DNA of 64,000 nucleotides from Nocardia sp. CY41 (GTDB taxonomy: Bacteria; Actinomycetota; Actinomycetes; Mycobacteriales; Mycobacteriaceae). The stretch spans positions 175,136-239,135 of the forward strand of contig NZ_VUOS01000019.1 in NCBI RefSeq assembly GCF_009829325.1, in the 5' to 3' direction. The translations under genes and the position numbers were made by a program. Within the stretch, counting starts at the first letter, position 1. The number at the start of each line of letters is the position of its first letter. Below, in pieces: positions 63,874 through 64,000 of the stretch. Below the pieces are notes generated by a model. The model saw nothing but the letters and a program-made list of their open reading frames with translations. It was not told the origin of the DNA and did no database searches.

Positions 63874-64000
63874 TGTACCCGGTCAGGACGTTGGTGACAG
63901 CGTGTCGGGTTGATATGGCGAGAACCTCCGGGTGGGGTGTGGCTTGTCGAAGGTCACGCCCACGGACCCGGAGGTTCTCGTGTCTCACGGTAATGCCCGC
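63874..64000 (+). mobile_element. Left end of an IS481-like insertion sequence
   Basis: The element probably starts at TGTACCCGGTCAGGACG (63874), a terminal sequence of IS481 type, and runs out of the window. A 15-bp perfect inverted repeat, CGAGAACCTCCGGGT (63919-63933)/ACCCGGAGGTTCTCG (63966-63980), surrounds the leader of the transposase gene. The right end and target duplication are not visible. Confidence 0.6.
63980..64000 (+). CDS. IS481-family transposase, first seven codons
   Basis: GTG 63980 followed by codons for S-H-G-N-A-R, the typical start of IS481-family transposases (xSHxNAxLT...). GGAGG at 63970-63974 is its ribosome site. Both the ribosome site and the first base of the start codon lie inside the right arm of the hairpin at 63919-63980. 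Confidence 0.55.

Overview
High-GC actinobacterial chromosome, most likely Nocardia or a close mycolic-acid relative. The pointers are GTG and leaderless-looking starts, ATGA/GTGA gene overlaps, a fused HadA/HadB-type dehydratase, an IdeR-type iron box, F420/PPOX proteins, a cholesterol oxidase, and an fxsA - amidohydrolase - lnt - (gap) - rbpA order like that around M. tuberculosis Rv2050-Rv2053c. All calls are made by reading the sequence; no database was searched.

Layout. 1-5.8 kb: left-truncated cytochrome P450, anti-sigma antagonist, a coupled envelope-stress trio (holin-X, DUF3618, DUF4235), TerD, an RskA-like anti-sigma factor and a YbdK-type carboxylate-amine ligase. 5.9-14.7 kb: enzymes paired with their own regulators, namely D-amino-acid oxidase, a PucR regulator facing a stand-alone copy of its N-terminal domain, epoxide hydrolase behind a perfect palindrome, XRE regulator/methionine aminopeptidase around twin operators, VOC protein/PadR around twin operators, and two PPOX paralogues. 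14.7-21.2 kb: TldD/TldE, TetR, TSUP exporter and a NarL-type two-component system. 21.3-26.7 kb: fxsA, a ribbon-helix-helix protein, amidohydrolase and lnt.

26.8-42.6 kb is the centrepiece: a three-gene operon with GTGA overlaps. It holds a single 4549-residue nonribosomal peptide synthetase (C-A-T, four times, then thioesterase) and a DrrA/DrrB-type ABC exporter. Module 1 and the thioesterase look EntF-like and the A1 pocket reads as serine; the three inner adenylation pockets are not assignable by eye. No epimerase, MbtH, tailoring, starter-ligase or carrier gene is present. The cluster sits between lnt and rbpA, where ppm1 is found in mycobacteria.

42.6-64 kb: rbpA with a SigR/SigH-like promoter, M23 peptidase, ArsR, GT9, HdeD, several small secreted or membrane proteins, a frameshifted beta-lactamase relic, patatin, bfd-bfr under tandem iron boxes, MaoC preceded by an AMP-ligase remnant, a Tat-exported cholesterol oxidase behind a 20-bp palindrome, and a stress module (cold-shock protein, Hsp20, MerR/HspR-like, RsbW-like kinase, and an overlapping PP2C-REC / histidine kinase / response regulator operon). 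Then come a fused HadAB-like dehydratase and, at the right edge, the left end of an IS481-like element. No tRNA, rRNA or CRISPR array was seen.
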